DNA of 27,441 nt from positions 1-27,441 of the forward strand of contig DAISYG010000021.1 of NCBI GenBank assembly GCA_036825435.1, in the 5' to 3' direction. Below, one piece after another: positions 1 to 8,922 of the stretch (positions are counted from its first letter, which is position 1; each line of letters begins with the position of its first letter). Made by a program: the position numbers and the translations under genes. This DNA comes from UBA931 sp036825435 (lineage in GTDB: Bacteria; Pseudomonadota; Gammaproteobacteria; Burkholderiales; Casimicrobiaceae). The notes beneath the pieces were generated by a model that ran no database searches, was not told the DNA's origin, and saw nothing but the letters and a program-made list of their open reading frames with translations.

Positions 1-114
1 ATCCTCGGCCTGATCGGCGGTTCGGGCGTTTTCAGATTTATCAATAATTGTATCGTTTGATGTCAGGCAATTTTGTCCGATCGGCCTGACGCCTGCTTAT
101 ATTAAAAAAATCCC
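1..114. promoter_or_regulatory. gyrA upstream leader, with possible tail of an upstream reading frame
   Basis: One frame is open from base 1 to a TGA at 58-60, so these bases could be the tail of an upstream gene. Nineteen codons are too few to identify anything. A perfect 7-bp inverted repeat, GTCAGGC at 62-68 and GCCTGAC at 84-90, lies in the presumed gyrA leader with a 15-nt loop and no T-tract, so it is not an obvious terminator. No convincing -35/-10 pair and no strong ribosome binding site were found ahead of the gyrA ATG. Confidence 0.3.
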
Positions 115-2658
115 ATGGAAACTACTTTTGCCAAAGAAACGCTACCGGTCAGTTTAGAATCGGAGATGAAACATTCGTACCTCGATTATGCGATGAGCGT
201 GATCGTGGGACGCGCTTTGCCTGATGTCCGGGATGGACTGAAGCCAGTGCATCGCCGGATCATGTATGCAATGTTCGACGAAGGTCTGCTGCACAACAAA
301 AAATATTCGAAGTGCGCGGGCGTGGTCGGCGAGGTGTTGAAGAAATACCACCCGCACGGTGATTCATCGGTTTACGACGCGCTGGTGCGACTGGCGCAGA
401 ATTGGAACATGGCGCATCCGTTGGTGGACGGGCAGGGGAACTTCGGCTCAATCGACGGTGACCCGGCGGCGGCGTATCGTTACACCGAAGCGCGGCTGAC
501 GGCTTTTGCGGAATCGCTGCTGTCCGATATTCAGAAAAACACTGTTGACTTTGTGCCCAATTTCGATAATTCGACGGCAGAGCCCGAAGTGCTGCCGACG
601 CGTGTGCCGAACCTGCTGCTGAACGGCAGCGCGGGCATCGCGGTGGGGATGGCGACCAATATTCCAACGCACAATCTCGGCGAAATCATCAGCGGGTGTC
701 TGGCGCAATTGGAAAACCCGGATATTACTGTTGATGAACTAATGACGTACATTCCGGCGCCGGATTTCCCTACTGCTGGAATCATTTATGGTCTGGATGG
801 CGTTCGTGAAGGATATCGTACCGGACGCGGTCGCGTTGTAATGCGCGCTCGTACACATGTTGAGGATTTGGAAAAAGGCAATCGTCAGGCGATCATCGTC
901 GACGAAATCCCATACCAAGTGAACAAAGCCAATTTGTTGACGCGGATTGGCGAATTGGTACGCGAGAAAAAGCTGGAAGGTATTTCAGAACTGCGCGATG
1001 AATCTGATCGCACCGGTATGCGCGTCGTGATCGAGCTGAAGCGCGGCGAGATCCCCGAGATCGTTCTCAACAATCTTTACAAGATGACGCAGTTGCAGGA
1101 CAGCTTCGGCATGAACATGGTGGCGTTGGTGGACGGGCAGCCGCGCTTGCTGAATCTCAAACAGTTCATCGAATATTTCCTGCTTCACCGCCGCGACGTC
1201 GTATCACGCCGGACGCGTTTTGAATTAAACAAAGCCAAAGATCGTGGCCATGTTCTCGAAGGCTTGGCGGTGGCGTTGTCGAATGTGGACGAAATCATCG
1301 CGATGATCAAATCATCGCCGACGCCGCCGGAAGCGAAAACCAAATTGATGGCGAAGGTATGGCGTTCGTCGGTGGTTGAAGAAATGCTCAAACGTGCCGA
1401 TGCTGATGCCGCGCGCCCGGATGGGTTGTTGCCGGAGTTTGGCTGGCGTGAAGGTGGCTATCGTTTATCGGATGTTCAGGCGCAGGCAATTCTGGATTTG
1501 CGCTTGCAACGGTTGACCGGTCTGGAGCAAGACAAGATCACCGTCGAATATCGCGAGGTGATGACGCAGATTGTTGATCTGCTCGATATTCTGTCGCGCT
1601 CTGAACGCATCACGTCGATCATCACCGACGAACTGAACGAAATCAAACAGCAATACAGCATTCCGCGTCGTTCGGAAATCGTCGCGCATGGCGAAGATAT
1701 TTCGATCGAAGATTTGATCACGCCGGAAGATATGGTCGTGACCTTATCGCACAGCGGTTATCTGAAGTCACAGCCGATTACCGAATACCGTGCGCAAAAA
1801 CGCGGCGGTCGCGGCAAACAGGCGACGGCGACCAAAGAAAACGATTTCATTGAGCGCATGTTCATTGCCAATACGCACCATCATATTTTGTGCTTTTCCA
1901 ACCGTGGTCGTGTGTATTGGCTGAAAGTTTATAACGTGCCGCAGGGCGGGCGTTCATCGCGCGGCAAACCGATTGTCAACTTGGTGCCGCTCGCCGATCG
2001 CGAAAAAATCACGGCGATTCTGCCGGTACCGGAGTTCGCGGAAAACCGCTACGTTTTCATGGCAACGGCGAAGGGTACCGTGAAGAAAACACGTCTTTCC
2101 GATTTTTCGCGCCCACGCGCGTCGGGCATTATTGCCGTCGATCTCGCGCCGGGCGATTATCTGATCGGTGCGGCGTTGACGGAAGGGAACAACGACGTAA
2201 TGCTGTTCAGCTCCGGCGGCAAGGCGGTGCGCTTTGACGAAAATGATGTGCGTCCGATGGGGCGCTCCGCGAAAGGCGTGCGCGGCATGACGCTGGGTAA
2301 AGAGCAGAAAGTTATTGCGCTTCTGGTCGCTGAAGATGAAGAGCAATCGGTGTTGACCGCGACGGAAAACGGTTATGGTAAACGGACGCCGATCGTTGAA
2401 TATACGCGCCACGGACGCGGCACCAAAGGCATGATCGCGATCCAGCAATCCGAGCGCAACGGACAGGTTGTGGTGGCGGCGCTGGTTCGCTCGCAGGACG
2501 AAGTGATGCTGATTTCGACCGGTGGTGTGCTGATTCGTACCAGTGTATCGTCAATCCGCGAGATGGGTAGATCCACACAGGGAGTAACGTTGATTAATCT
2601 CGGTGAAGATGAGAAACTGGCCGGTCTCGAACGAGTGGAAGAGCAGGACGAGGAATAA
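115..2658 (+). CDS. gyrA: DNA gyrase subunit A
   Basis: This is the cutting and rejoining subunit of gyrase, which with GyrB introduces ATP-driven negative supercoils in chromosomal DNA. The 847-residue product is close to the usual length (875 in E. coli). The N-terminal breakage-reunion domain contains the catalytic tyrosine at about Y123 in the motif RYTEARL. The quinolone-determining region keeps the sensitive-type residues S84 and D88 within HPHGDSSVYD. The GyrA box, QKRGGRG at residues 561-567, opens the C-terminal DNA-wrapping beta-pinwheel. The protein ends in the short acidic tail EEQDEE. Only 28 nt separate the stop from the serC start, so the two are probably co-transcribed. The ATG at 115 lacks a clear Shine-Dalgarno sequence but fits the family N-terminus. 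Identification is secure. Confidence 0.98.
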   Translation: METTFAKETLPVSLESEMKHSYLDYAMSVIVGRALPDVRDGLKPVHRRIMYAMFDEGLLHNKKYSKCAGVVGEVLKKYHPHGDSSVYDALVRLAQNWNMAHPLVDGQGNFGSIDGDPAAAYRYTEARLTAFAESLLSDIQKNTVDFVPNFDNSTAEPEVLPTRVPNLLLNGSAGIAVGMATNIPTHNLGEIISGCLAQLENPDITVDELMTYIPAPDFPTAGIIYGLDGVREGYRTGRGRVVMRARTHVEDLEKGNRQAIIVDEIPYQVNKANLLTRIGELVREKKLEGISELRDESDRTGMRVVIELKRGEIPEIVLNNLYKMTQLQDSFGMNMVALVDGQPRLLNLKQFIEYFLLHRRDVVSRRTRFELNKAKDRGHVLEGLAVALSNVDEIIAMIKSSPTPPEAKTKLMAKVWRSSVVEEMLKRADADAARPDGLLPEFGWREGGYRLSDVQAQAILDLRLQRLTGLEQDKITVEYREVMTQIVDLLDILSRSERITSIITDELNEIKQQYSIPRRSEIVAHGEDISIEDLITPEDMVVTLSHSGYLKSQPITEYRAQKRGGRGKQATATKENDFIERMFIANTHHHILCFSNRGRVYWLKVYNVPQGGRSSRGKPIVNLVPLADREKITAILPVPEFAENRYVFMATAKGTVKKTRLSDFSRPRASGIIAVDLAPGDYLIGAALTEGNNDVMLFSSGGKAVRFDENDVRPMGRSAKGVRGMTLGKEQKVIALLVAEDEEQSVLTATENGYGKRTPIVEYTRHGRGTKGMIAIQQSERNGQVVVAALVRSQDEVMLISTGGVLIRTSVSSIREMGRSTQGVTLINLGEDEKLAGLERVEEQDEE

Positions 2659-2686
2659 CTTATTATTAGCGAAAGGAGTCATGATT

Positions 2687-3766
2687 ATGCGTCCGTTTAA
2701 CTTCAGTCCCGGTCCGGCGATGTTGCCGGAAGATGTCTTGAAAGAGGTTCAGGCCGACCTTCTGGACTGGAAAGGGCGTGGGCTGTCCGTCATCGAAATG
2801 ACGCACCGCGGCGAAGACTTTCTCGGTATTGCCCATCAAGCGGACGCCGATTTGCGACGGCTGATTGGCATTCCTGACCATTACAAAATTCTTTTTCTTC
2901 AAGGCGGCGCGACGGGGCAAAATGCCGCCGTGCCGCTGAACTTGCTTGGCGACAAAACCACAGCGGATTATATCCACACCGGGCACTGGTCGAGCCGTTC
3001 GATTTCCGAAGCGGAAAAATACGGCAAAGTCAATATTGCCGCATCGGGCGAAAGCTCCGGTTTTTGGCATGTGCCGCCGCAAAGTGAATGGAAGTTATCC
3101 GCTGACCCGGCATACGTGCACATTTGCGCTAATGAAACCATCAGCGGCGTGGAATTTCAATTCACGCCGGATACCGGCAATATTCCGCTCGTCGCAGACA
3201 TGTCATCGAACATTTTGTCGCGTCCCTTCGACATCAATCGTTTTGGTTTGATCTATGCCGGCGCACAAAAAAATATTGGTCCGACGGGCGTCACCGTGGT
3301 GATTGTTCGCGAGGATCTGATGGGCAAGGTCAAAAAGATTTGTCCGTCGATTATCGACTACACGCTCGAAGAAGAATACGAGTGGATGTACAACACACCG
3401 CCGACATTTCCGGTTTACGTTTCCGGTTTGGTGTTCGCGTGGTTGCTCAAGCAGGGCGGTTTGACGGCGATCGAGAAAGTCAATATTGCCAAAGCCGAAA
3501 AACTGTACGCGGAAATCGATCGTACTGATTTCTATACAAATAAAGTGCACAAGCAGGATCGTTCGCGAATGAACGTGACGTTCTTTTTGCCCAGCGAAGA
3601 ACTGGATGACCGATTTGCTGCCGAGGCCAAAGAACATGGCTTGTTGAATCTGAAAGGGCACAAGATTGCGGGCGGAATCCGCGCATCGATTTACAACGCG
3701 ATGCCGATGGAAGGCGTTGATAAACTGATCGAATTCATGCACGCATTCGAGAAAAAATACGGTTGA
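2687..3766 (+). CDS. serC: Phosphoserine aminotransferase
   Basis: A PLP-dependent class V aminotransferase that converts 3-phosphohydroxypyruvate and glutamate to phosphoserine in serine synthesis, and also acts in pyridoxal phosphate synthesis. The product is 359 residues, normal for SerC, and starts MRPFNFSPGPAMLP, the conserved family N-terminus. The PLP-binding lysine is K195 in GAQKNIGPTG. The frame stays open upstream into gyrA and a second ATG lies at 2681. The AAAGGAG at 2672-2678 is 8 nt from the ATG at 2687 but only 2 nt from the earlier one, so 2687 is preferred. It follows gyrA by 28 nt, an arrangement familiar from betaproteobacteria, and ends just before a strong hairpin terminator. 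Confidence 0.97.
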   Translation: MRPFNFSPGPAMLPEDVLKEVQADLLDWKGRGLSVIEMTHRGEDFLGIAHQADADLRRLIGIPDHYKILFLQGGATGQNAAVPLNLLGDKTTADYIHTGHWSSRSISEAEKYGKVNIAASGESSGFWHVPPQSEWKLSADPAYVHICANETISGVEFQFTPDTGNIPLVADMSSNILSRPFDINRFGLIYAGAQKNIGPTGVTVVIVREDLMGKVKKICPSIIDYTLEEEYEWMYNTPPTFPVYVSGLVFAWLLKQGGLTAIEKVNIAKAEKLYAEIDRTDFYTNKVHKQDRSRMNVTFFLPSEELDDRFAAEAKEHGLLNLKGHKIAGGIRASIYNAMPMEGVDKLIEFMHAFEKKYG

Positions 3767-3785
3767 TTTGAATGATTTTCAGAAG

Positions 3786-3815
3786 AAAAGCGCTTCGTTA
3801 TGAAGCGCTTTTTTT
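3786..3815. terminator. Bidirectional rho-independent terminator between serC and ligB
   Basis: An 11-bp perfect stem pairs 3786-3796 with 3802-3812 around the 5-nt loop GTTAT. A T-tract follows on the + strand, and the mirrored A-rich left arm gives a T-rich tail on the - strand. It lies 19 nt after the serC stop and touches the stop codon of the convergent ligase, so it probably ends both transcripts. Confidence 0.88.
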
Positions 3816-5517
3816 ATGGCGAATCGCAGAAAGATTGGATGCCTTGCGCGCACAACGATTCAGCAAGAAAAATCACTTCTTCGTGTGCAAAAAATGCGGC
3901 GAGTGCTTGCGCGCGTGTCGCGCCGATGCCGGGCAGCATTTGCCATTCGGCGGCGCTGCGTTGCTTCAATCGGTGAAAGGATGCGTCGCGCCAGATTTTA
4001 TTGGGGATTTGCTTTGCCGCAGGCATTCCGAGTGCAGAGAGCCATTGCTTCAGTGATGCATCACGGGTTTTATTGAATTGTGTCATCCACAGCGTCGCTT
4101 TTTGATCGCCGACCAGCGGTGCGCGCTTGAGTTGCTCTTGCTCCAATGTTAAAAAAGCCGTTAAATGCGGCAGCAATCGGGCGTCGAGCAACGCTTGCCA
4201 CGTGCCTTCGCCGAGGCCGCGCATGTTGAACGTTTTTCCGAGCCACTGCGCACGAGCGAGGTATTGTGGGCGACAAGATTCAGGTTCGGGACGCCAGCAA
4301 CTGAGTTCGTGAAAATCATCGGGATTGGGTGCGACGACGGTGGCACGCTCGACACTTTGATGAACGACATGTTTGATATGCGGAATCGTGTGTCCGGCGA
4401 AGCGAACGCTGACGTGGTCACCCGGGCGCAGATCGAAACGTTGCCATTGTTTCAACGAGCCCAACGAAACGCGCGTAATCTTTCTGCCATTGATATGGAC
4501 GGGTTTCACATCGGCGACCGGCGTGATTTTGCCAGTACGTCCTATGGGAAAAAGGATGCGAACAATTTCGGCAACGGCTTCCGGCTCAGGGTGTTTCCAC
4601 GCGATTGCCCAAGAAGGCGGCACATCTTGCCAATGTTTCCCTGACGGGCGCACACTTTCGCGAATCACAATGCCATCCGTGGCAAAGAGCGCGTCATCTT
4701 GATGCCAACGTTTCTGATGAACCAAAATTTCCTCGACATTTTTCAAGAGTGTGGTGAATTCAGCCGTATCAAAGTTCCAAGTCGTGAGCTGTGCCAAACG
4801 CTCACGCATCGTCGCCATGTTTAGCGGCATTTCCCAGATGAAAATGGCGAGCGATTCCTGTTGTTCGGACGATAATTCTTTGGATGCCAGCGCACCTGCG
4901 GCATAACCGCGTGCGTTGCGAGCAGAATCGTGGATTTGTCGGTACGAGGAAAAGCGCTGATAAATTTCGCCCTGCAAAACGACATCTGATTTTTCGGCGA
5001 TGGTTTTGGGAATCGCGCGAATCTTGAGCGCGTGATGCGTCCAATCCTGTCCGGCGTGACCGTCGCCGCGACTGATCATGTGTGCCAACCGTCCTTGACG
5101 GTAAATCAGCGAAACGGCAACGCCGTCAACTTTAGGTTGAATCCACAATTCTTTACCGGTGCGCAGTCGTGCGTCTGCCCATTGCTTGATTTCATCAATA
5201 TCGCGATATTTGTTGAGACTGGTGTGCGGGACAGGATGTTGTGCGGTATAACGTTCACTGCGCACAAACGATTTTTTTTCGACAACAGAGTCAGGAAAAC
5301 ACTGCTTCCATCGTGTCAGTTTCGTTATTGTTTCATCGTAAACAACGTCGCTGACCAGAGAATGATGTTCTTCATGAAAGGCTTTGTCCCACGTGTCGAT
5401 TGTTTTTTGCAAGCGCGTAATTTCCTGCTGTGCCTGCTGCTGCGACCAAGACGGACATTCGTGCGCCCATAACGGAACGCCGACCAAAACAAATATGAAA
5501 AAACAAATGCAACGCAT
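3814..5517 (-). CDS. ligB: LigB-type NAD-dependent DNA ligase with N-terminal signal sequence
   Basis: A nick-sealing ligase related to E. coli LigB (YicF) rather than the essential LigA. The 567-residue length is typical of LigB. The NAD-binding Ia-like segment contains DVVYDET near residue 60. The adenylation motif KVDGVAVSL carries the AMP-accepting lysine K129. The OB-fold and helix-hairpin-helix parts follow, but only two cysteines remain where LigA has a four-cysteine zinc finger, and there is no BRCT domain. The N-terminus (MRCICFFIFVLVGVPLWA) looks like a signal peptide, as in E. coli LigB, so location is uncertain. The ATG at 5517 is chosen; a TTG at 5526 would add three residues. 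Neither has a clear ribosome binding site. It is the only - strand gene in the window. Confidence 0.9.
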   Translation of the reverse strand: MRCICFFIFVLVGVPLWAHECPSWSQQQAQQEITRLQKTIDTWDKAFHEEHHSLVSDVVYDETITKLTRWKQCFPDSVVEKKSFVRSERYTAQHPVPHTSLNKYRDIDEIKQWADARLRTGKELWIQPKVDGVAVSLIYRQGRLAHMISRGDGHAGQDWTHHALKIRAIPKTIAEKSDVVLQGEIYQRFSSYRQIHDSARNARGYAAGALASKELSSEQQESLAIFIWEMPLNMATMRERLAQLTTWNFDTAEFTTLLKNVEEILVHQKRWHQDDALFATDGIVIRESVRPSGKHWQDVPPSWAIAWKHPEPEAVAEIVRILFPIGRTGKITPVADVKPVHINGRKITRVSLGSLKQWQRFDLRPGDHVSVRFAGHTIPHIKHVVHQSVERATVVAPNPDDFHELSCWRPEPESCRPQYLARAQWLGKTFNMRGLGEGTWQALLDARLLPHLTAFLTLEQEQLKRAPLVGDQKATLWMTQFNKTRDASLKQWLSALGMPAAKQIPNKIWRDASFHRLKQRSAAEWQMLPGIGATRAQALAAFFAHEEVIFLAESLCAQGIQSFCDSP

Positions 5518-5809
5518 CGCGGTCAATAATGAAACAGTCCATGAAAAAGATGGGCAACGCTGTCAAAACAGTTCAACAGCAGGCGCATTATGCCAAATGT
5601 TTTATGCGAATGCCTCATTCGGGATATTTATTTTTATATAGCGTTGTTGGAAAAACTGTTGCATAAAAAAATGATTTGTCGTCAAAAACCGCGTGGGCAA
5701 GGCAGGAATTGATATAGGTCAAAATATCCATGTGCTTGGCAAGTATGATTTACCTGCCTTGCAGTTTAATTGACATAAACAGTTTGGACGCGCAGGGGAG
5801 GAGAGAGAA
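5518..5809. promoter_or_regulatory. Divergent intergenic region between ligB and napD
   Basis: These 292 bp separate the leftward ligB from the rightward nap operon. The left part is AT-rich and should hold the ligB promoter, but no hexamer pair stood out. A small hairpin, CGAATG at 5607-5612 with CATTCG at 5616-5621, precedes an AT-rich run. The nap promoter with its FNR-type site occupies the right part and is listed separately. No further gene or RNA was seen. Confidence 0.5.
5709..5757 (+). promoter_or_regulatory. Putative class II FNR/ANR-dependent nap promoter
   Basis: TTGAT-N4-GTCAA at 5709-5722 matches the FNR/ANR consensus TTGAT-N4-ATCAA at nine of ten positions. A -10 hexamer TATGAT lies at 5744-5749. 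With a start site near 5757 the FNR box would be centred at about -41.5, the standard class II activator position, and there is no good -35 box, as expected. A roughly 50-nt leader with the GGGGAGGA ribosome binding site (5796-5803) follows. Induction of nap under oxygen limitation is inferred. Confidence 0.75.
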
Positions 5810-6091
5810 ATGAATATGTCAGGGATTTTGGTGGTTGCCAAGCCTGAGCGGTGTGAGGAAGTTGCACAGGCTCTGGCAGAGCTTCCGGGAATTGAGGTGT
5901 ATCAGACAGACCCGGAAAGCGGCAAAATTGTCGTTGTTCAAGAAGCAGAGTCGATCGATAAAGAAGCTGATAGCGCGCGCAGGATTCAACAAATCCCGGG
6001 CGTGGTGTCGGTCAATATGGTTTATCACTACTTTGCGGATGACCCTTCGCTGAAATATCCTTCTGAGATGTCGGTATCACAGACTCATTGA
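5810..6091 (+). CDS. napD: NapD, chaperone for periplasmic nitrate reductase
   Basis: A small cytoplasmic chaperone that binds the twin-arginine signal peptide of NapA and holds back export until the molybdenum cofactor is inserted. The product has 93 residues, with the ferredoxin-like NapD pattern: MSGILVVAKPERCEEV at the N-terminus, then ELPGIEVYQTD, then IPGVVSVNMVYHY. The ribosome binding site GGGGAGGA ends 6 nt before the ATG. It is first in the operon, 63 nt ahead of napA. That gap contains a small hairpin, CGTGC at 6113-6117 pairing with GCACG at 6122-6126, whose role is unknown. Position and sequence together make the assignment firm. Confidence 0.92.
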   Translation: MNMSGILVVAKPERCEEVAQALAELPGIEVYQTDPESGKIVVVQEAESIDKEADSARRIQQIPGVVSVNMVYHYFADDPSLKYPSEMSVSQTH

Positions 6092-6154
6092 TCTGTTGTT
6101 AGTTAACCGCATCGTGCGCTTGCACGGTGTTTATTGTGTTCGAGAGGAGCTCAC

Positions 6155-8902
6155 ATGACCAGCTTATCACGCCGAGAATTTATGAAAAAAAGCATTGCCG
6201 CAACCACTGCGGCAACTGTCGGACTGCCGGTAACCAAAGCAGCATTGGCGCAAGCCAAGAGCGCGGAAGCCGGCTGGAAATGGGATAAAAGCGTATGCCG
6301 TTTCTGCGGCACCGGTTGCGGCGAACAGGTCGCAACATTCGAGGGCAAGATTGTTGCCATCAAGGGCGACCCCGATGCGCCAGTCAACCGCGGGTTGAAC
6401 TGCATCAAGGGCTATTTCAATGGTCGTATTCTGTACGGCGAAGACCGCTTGACGCAGCCGCTGATGCGGATGAAGAACGGCAAGTTCGACAAAACCGGCG
6501 ATTTTGTTCCGGTAAGCTGGGATCAGGCTTTCGATGAAATCACCGCACAATTCAAGCGGATCTACAAAGCAAAAGGACCTTCCGCCGTGGCGATGCTGGC
6601 TTCCGGTCAGTCACTGGTGCAGGAAGGCTACGTCGCATCGAAACTGATGAAAGGTGGTTTCCGTTCGAACAACCTCGACCCGAACGCGCGTCTGTGTATG
6701 GCGAGCGCGGTGGTGGGTTTCTATCAGACATTCGGTATCGACGAGCCGGCAAACTGCTACGATGATTTCGAATTGACCGACGTTAACGTGCTGTGGGGCA
6801 ACAACATGGCCGAAGCGCACCCGATTTTGTGGTCGCGCGTCACTGATCATCGTCTTGCCGACAAGAACTCCCGCATTATCAACATCACGACGTATCGGAA
6901 CATGTGCTCCGACATGGCGGATTTGGAAATCATCTTCAAGCCGAATACTGATCTGGCGATCTTGAACTACATCGCGCGCGAAATCGTCAAGCGCGATGCT
7001 GTCAATATGGACTTCGTCAATAAGCATTGCGTTTTCGCTACCGGTCCGGTTGATATCGGCTACGGCATGCGTCCGACCGACAAATTCGCGTTCCCGGCGG
7101 AAAAAGACACGCAAGCGCAGCAGTTGAAGCACACGATCGACAAATACGAAGCGATCGCGCAGCGCCGCAAAGAGGGCACGGTCGCTGAAACAATCAAAAC
7201 GCCGCCAGACGCGCATTGGCAGATTTCCTATGAAGAGTTCAAGAAAGGTCTGGAGCCGTACACGCTCGACTTTGTTGCTGAACTGTCCAAGGGCGATCCT
7301 GATGAGTCATTGGATGCGTTCAAGAAAAAACTGAAAGAGTTGGCGGATTACTACGTCGCCGATCCGAAGAGAAAGATCATGTCGTTGTGGTGCATGGGCG
7401 TAAACCAGCACGTGCGCGGTGTGTGGGTCAATGAGCAGATTTACATGTTGCATCTGCTGCTTGGCAAACACGGCACGCCAGGTAATGGCGCGTTCTCGCT
7501 GACCGGTCAACCTTCTGCTTGTGGTACGGCACGCGAAGTCGGTACGTTCTGCCATCGCTTGCCTGCCGACATGCTGGTTGCGAATGGAAAACACCGTGAG
7601 CGTACGGAAAAACTGTGGAAGTTGCCGGCGAAAACGCTGAACCCGAAAGTGGGTACGGCGATCATGCCGGTGATGCGCGGTTTGGAAGATGGCTCGGTGA
7701 ACTTCGTGTGGACGACAACCGTCAACGTTTGGCAATCAACGCCGAACACCAACCACTGGTTGAAAGCAGCGCGTAAGCCGGAAAACTTCATTGTGGTGGC
7801 GGATTCTTATCCAACGTTATCCGGTAAAGTCGCCGACGTCATTCTGCCCGCTGCGATGATCAATGAAAAATGGGGCGGTTACGGTAACGCCGAGCGCCGC
7901 ATGCAGGTCTGGCGTCAGATGGTGAAAGCGCCGGGTCAAGCGCGTTCCGACGTCTGGATGATGCTCGAATTCTCGAAGCGTTTCACGCTCAAAGAAGTTT
8001 GGAGCGAACTGGATCTGCCGGGTCTGAAAGCGGAAGGTTTCCCGGATGGAAAACTGCCGAGCGTCCTCGACGAAGCCAAGAAGATGGGCTACAGCGAAGA
8101 TTCGACTTTGTATGATGTGTTGTTTGCGCATGCCGACAACAAGAAATACAAGTGGCCGGGTGACCCGATCGCCAAAGGTGCCGACAACTCAACCTCTGAG
8201 ATTTTGGGCGACGGTTGGTTCGTTGAAAAAGCGTTGTTCGAAGAGTATCGTCAATTCACGGTCGGACATCAGCACGATCTGGCATCCTTTGACGAATACT
8301 ATGCCGATAACGTACGCGGTTTGCGTTGGCCGATCGTCAACGGCAAAGAGACCAAGTGGCGTTTCTCGGAAGGCTACGATCCGTATGTGAAGCAGGGCGA
8401 AGGCTACAACTTCTACGGCCCGCTGCTCAAAGCGACGGCAACCGGCGATCTGGACGGCGTCACGGATAAAACACCGAAACCGTTGCCGGGTAAAGCGAAG
8501 ATCTTCTTCCGCCCATACGCTGCGTATCCTGAGCAACTGGACAAGAACTACGACCTCCAGTTGTGCACCGGACGTATCCTGGAGCACTGGCATACCGGCT
8601 CAATGACTCGTCGTGTTCCGGAACTGCACCGTGCCGCGCCTGCCGCTGTGTTGTATATGCATCCGGCAGACGCTCAGGCGCGTGGCCTGAAACATCAGGA
8701 TCTGGCGTGGGTTGAAACCCGCCGTGGCAAGATCAAGATGATTCTGGATACGCAGGGACGCAACAAGATGCCCAAAGGCACGATCTTCGGCGCTTTCTTT
8801 GATGAAGGTGTTCAGGTGAACCAGTTGACGCTGGATGCAACGGATCCGTTGTCGCTTGAACCGGATTACAAGAAATCCGCTGCGAAAGTGTACAAAGTCT
8901 GA
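6155..8902 (+). CDS. napA: Periplasmic nitrate reductase catalytic subunit, long form
   Basis: A molybdopterin (bis-MGD) enzyme reducing nitrate to nitrite in the periplasm. The signal carries the Tat motif SRREFMK with R6 and R7. A [4Fe-4S] cluster is bound by C48, C51, C55 and C83, and K85 follows in the conserved CIKG. The molybdenum-ligand cysteine is C181 in NARLCMASAVVGF; many NapA proteins have His where L180 stands. GQPSACGTAREVGTF and the C-terminal LEHWHTGSMTRRVPEL are typical NapA. At 915 residues it is longer than E. coli NapA (828) and nearer the Campylobacter/Wolinella enzymes, with extra sequence near residues 303-360 and 755-775. ATG 6155 follows AGGAG at 6145-6149; the frame also opens at a GTG at 6134, which is less likely. 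A 131-bp gap with a hairpin follows. Confidence 0.96.
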   Translation: MTSLSRREFMKKSIAATTAATVGLPVTKAALAQAKSAEAGWKWDKSVCRFCGTGCGEQVATFEGKIVAIKGDPDAPVNRGLNCIKGYFNGRILYGEDRLTQPLMRMKNGKFDKTGDFVPVSWDQAFDEITAQFKRIYKAKGPSAVAMLASGQSLVQEGYVASKLMKGGFRSNNLDPNARLCMASAVVGFYQTFGIDEPANCYDDFELTDVNVLWGNNMAEAHPILWSRVTDHRLADKNSRIINITTYRNMCSDMADLEIIFKPNTDLAILNYIAREIVKRDAVNMDFVNKHCVFATGPVDIGYGMRPTDKFAFPAEKDTQAQQLKHTIDKYEAIAQRRKEGTVAETIKTPPDAHWQISYEEFKKGLEPYTLDFVAELSKGDPDESLDAFKKKLKELADYYVADPKRKIMSLWCMGVNQHVRGVWVNEQIYMLHLLLGKHGTPGNGAFSLTGQPSACGTAREVGTFCHRLPADMLVANGKHRERTEKLWKLPAKTLNPKVGTAIMPVMRGLEDGSVNFVWTTTVNVWQSTPNTNHWLKAARKPENFIVVADSYPTLSGKVADVILPAAMINEKWGGYGNAERRMQVWRQMVKAPGQARSDVWMMLEFSKRFTLKEVWSELDLPGLKAEGFPDGKLPSVLDEAKKMGYSEDSTLYDVLFAHADNKKYKWPGDPIAKGADNSTSEILGDGWFVEKALFEEYRQFTVGHQHDLASFDEYYADNVRGLRWPIVNGKETKWRFSEGYDPYVKQGEGYNFYGPLLKATATGDLDGVTDKTPKPLPGKAKIFFRPYAAYPEQLDKNYDLQLCTGRILEHWHTGSMTRRVPELHRAAPAAVLYMHPADAQARGLKHQDLAWVETRRGKIKMILDTQGRNKMPKGTIFGAFFDEGVQVNQLTLDATDPLSLEPDYKKSAAKVYKV

Positions 8903-8922
8903 TCCAAGCGAAAAAACGGGGT

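Noticed and set aside
84..300. Quinolone-resistance substitutions in gyrA
   Set aside because: The relevant residues S84 and D88 are the sensitive-type ones.
3772..4056. Plus-strand frame with cysteines after serC
   Set aside because: It runs through the serC/ligB terminator and the antisense of ligB; the CKKCGECLRAC-like stretch is chance reading of the ligase C-terminus.
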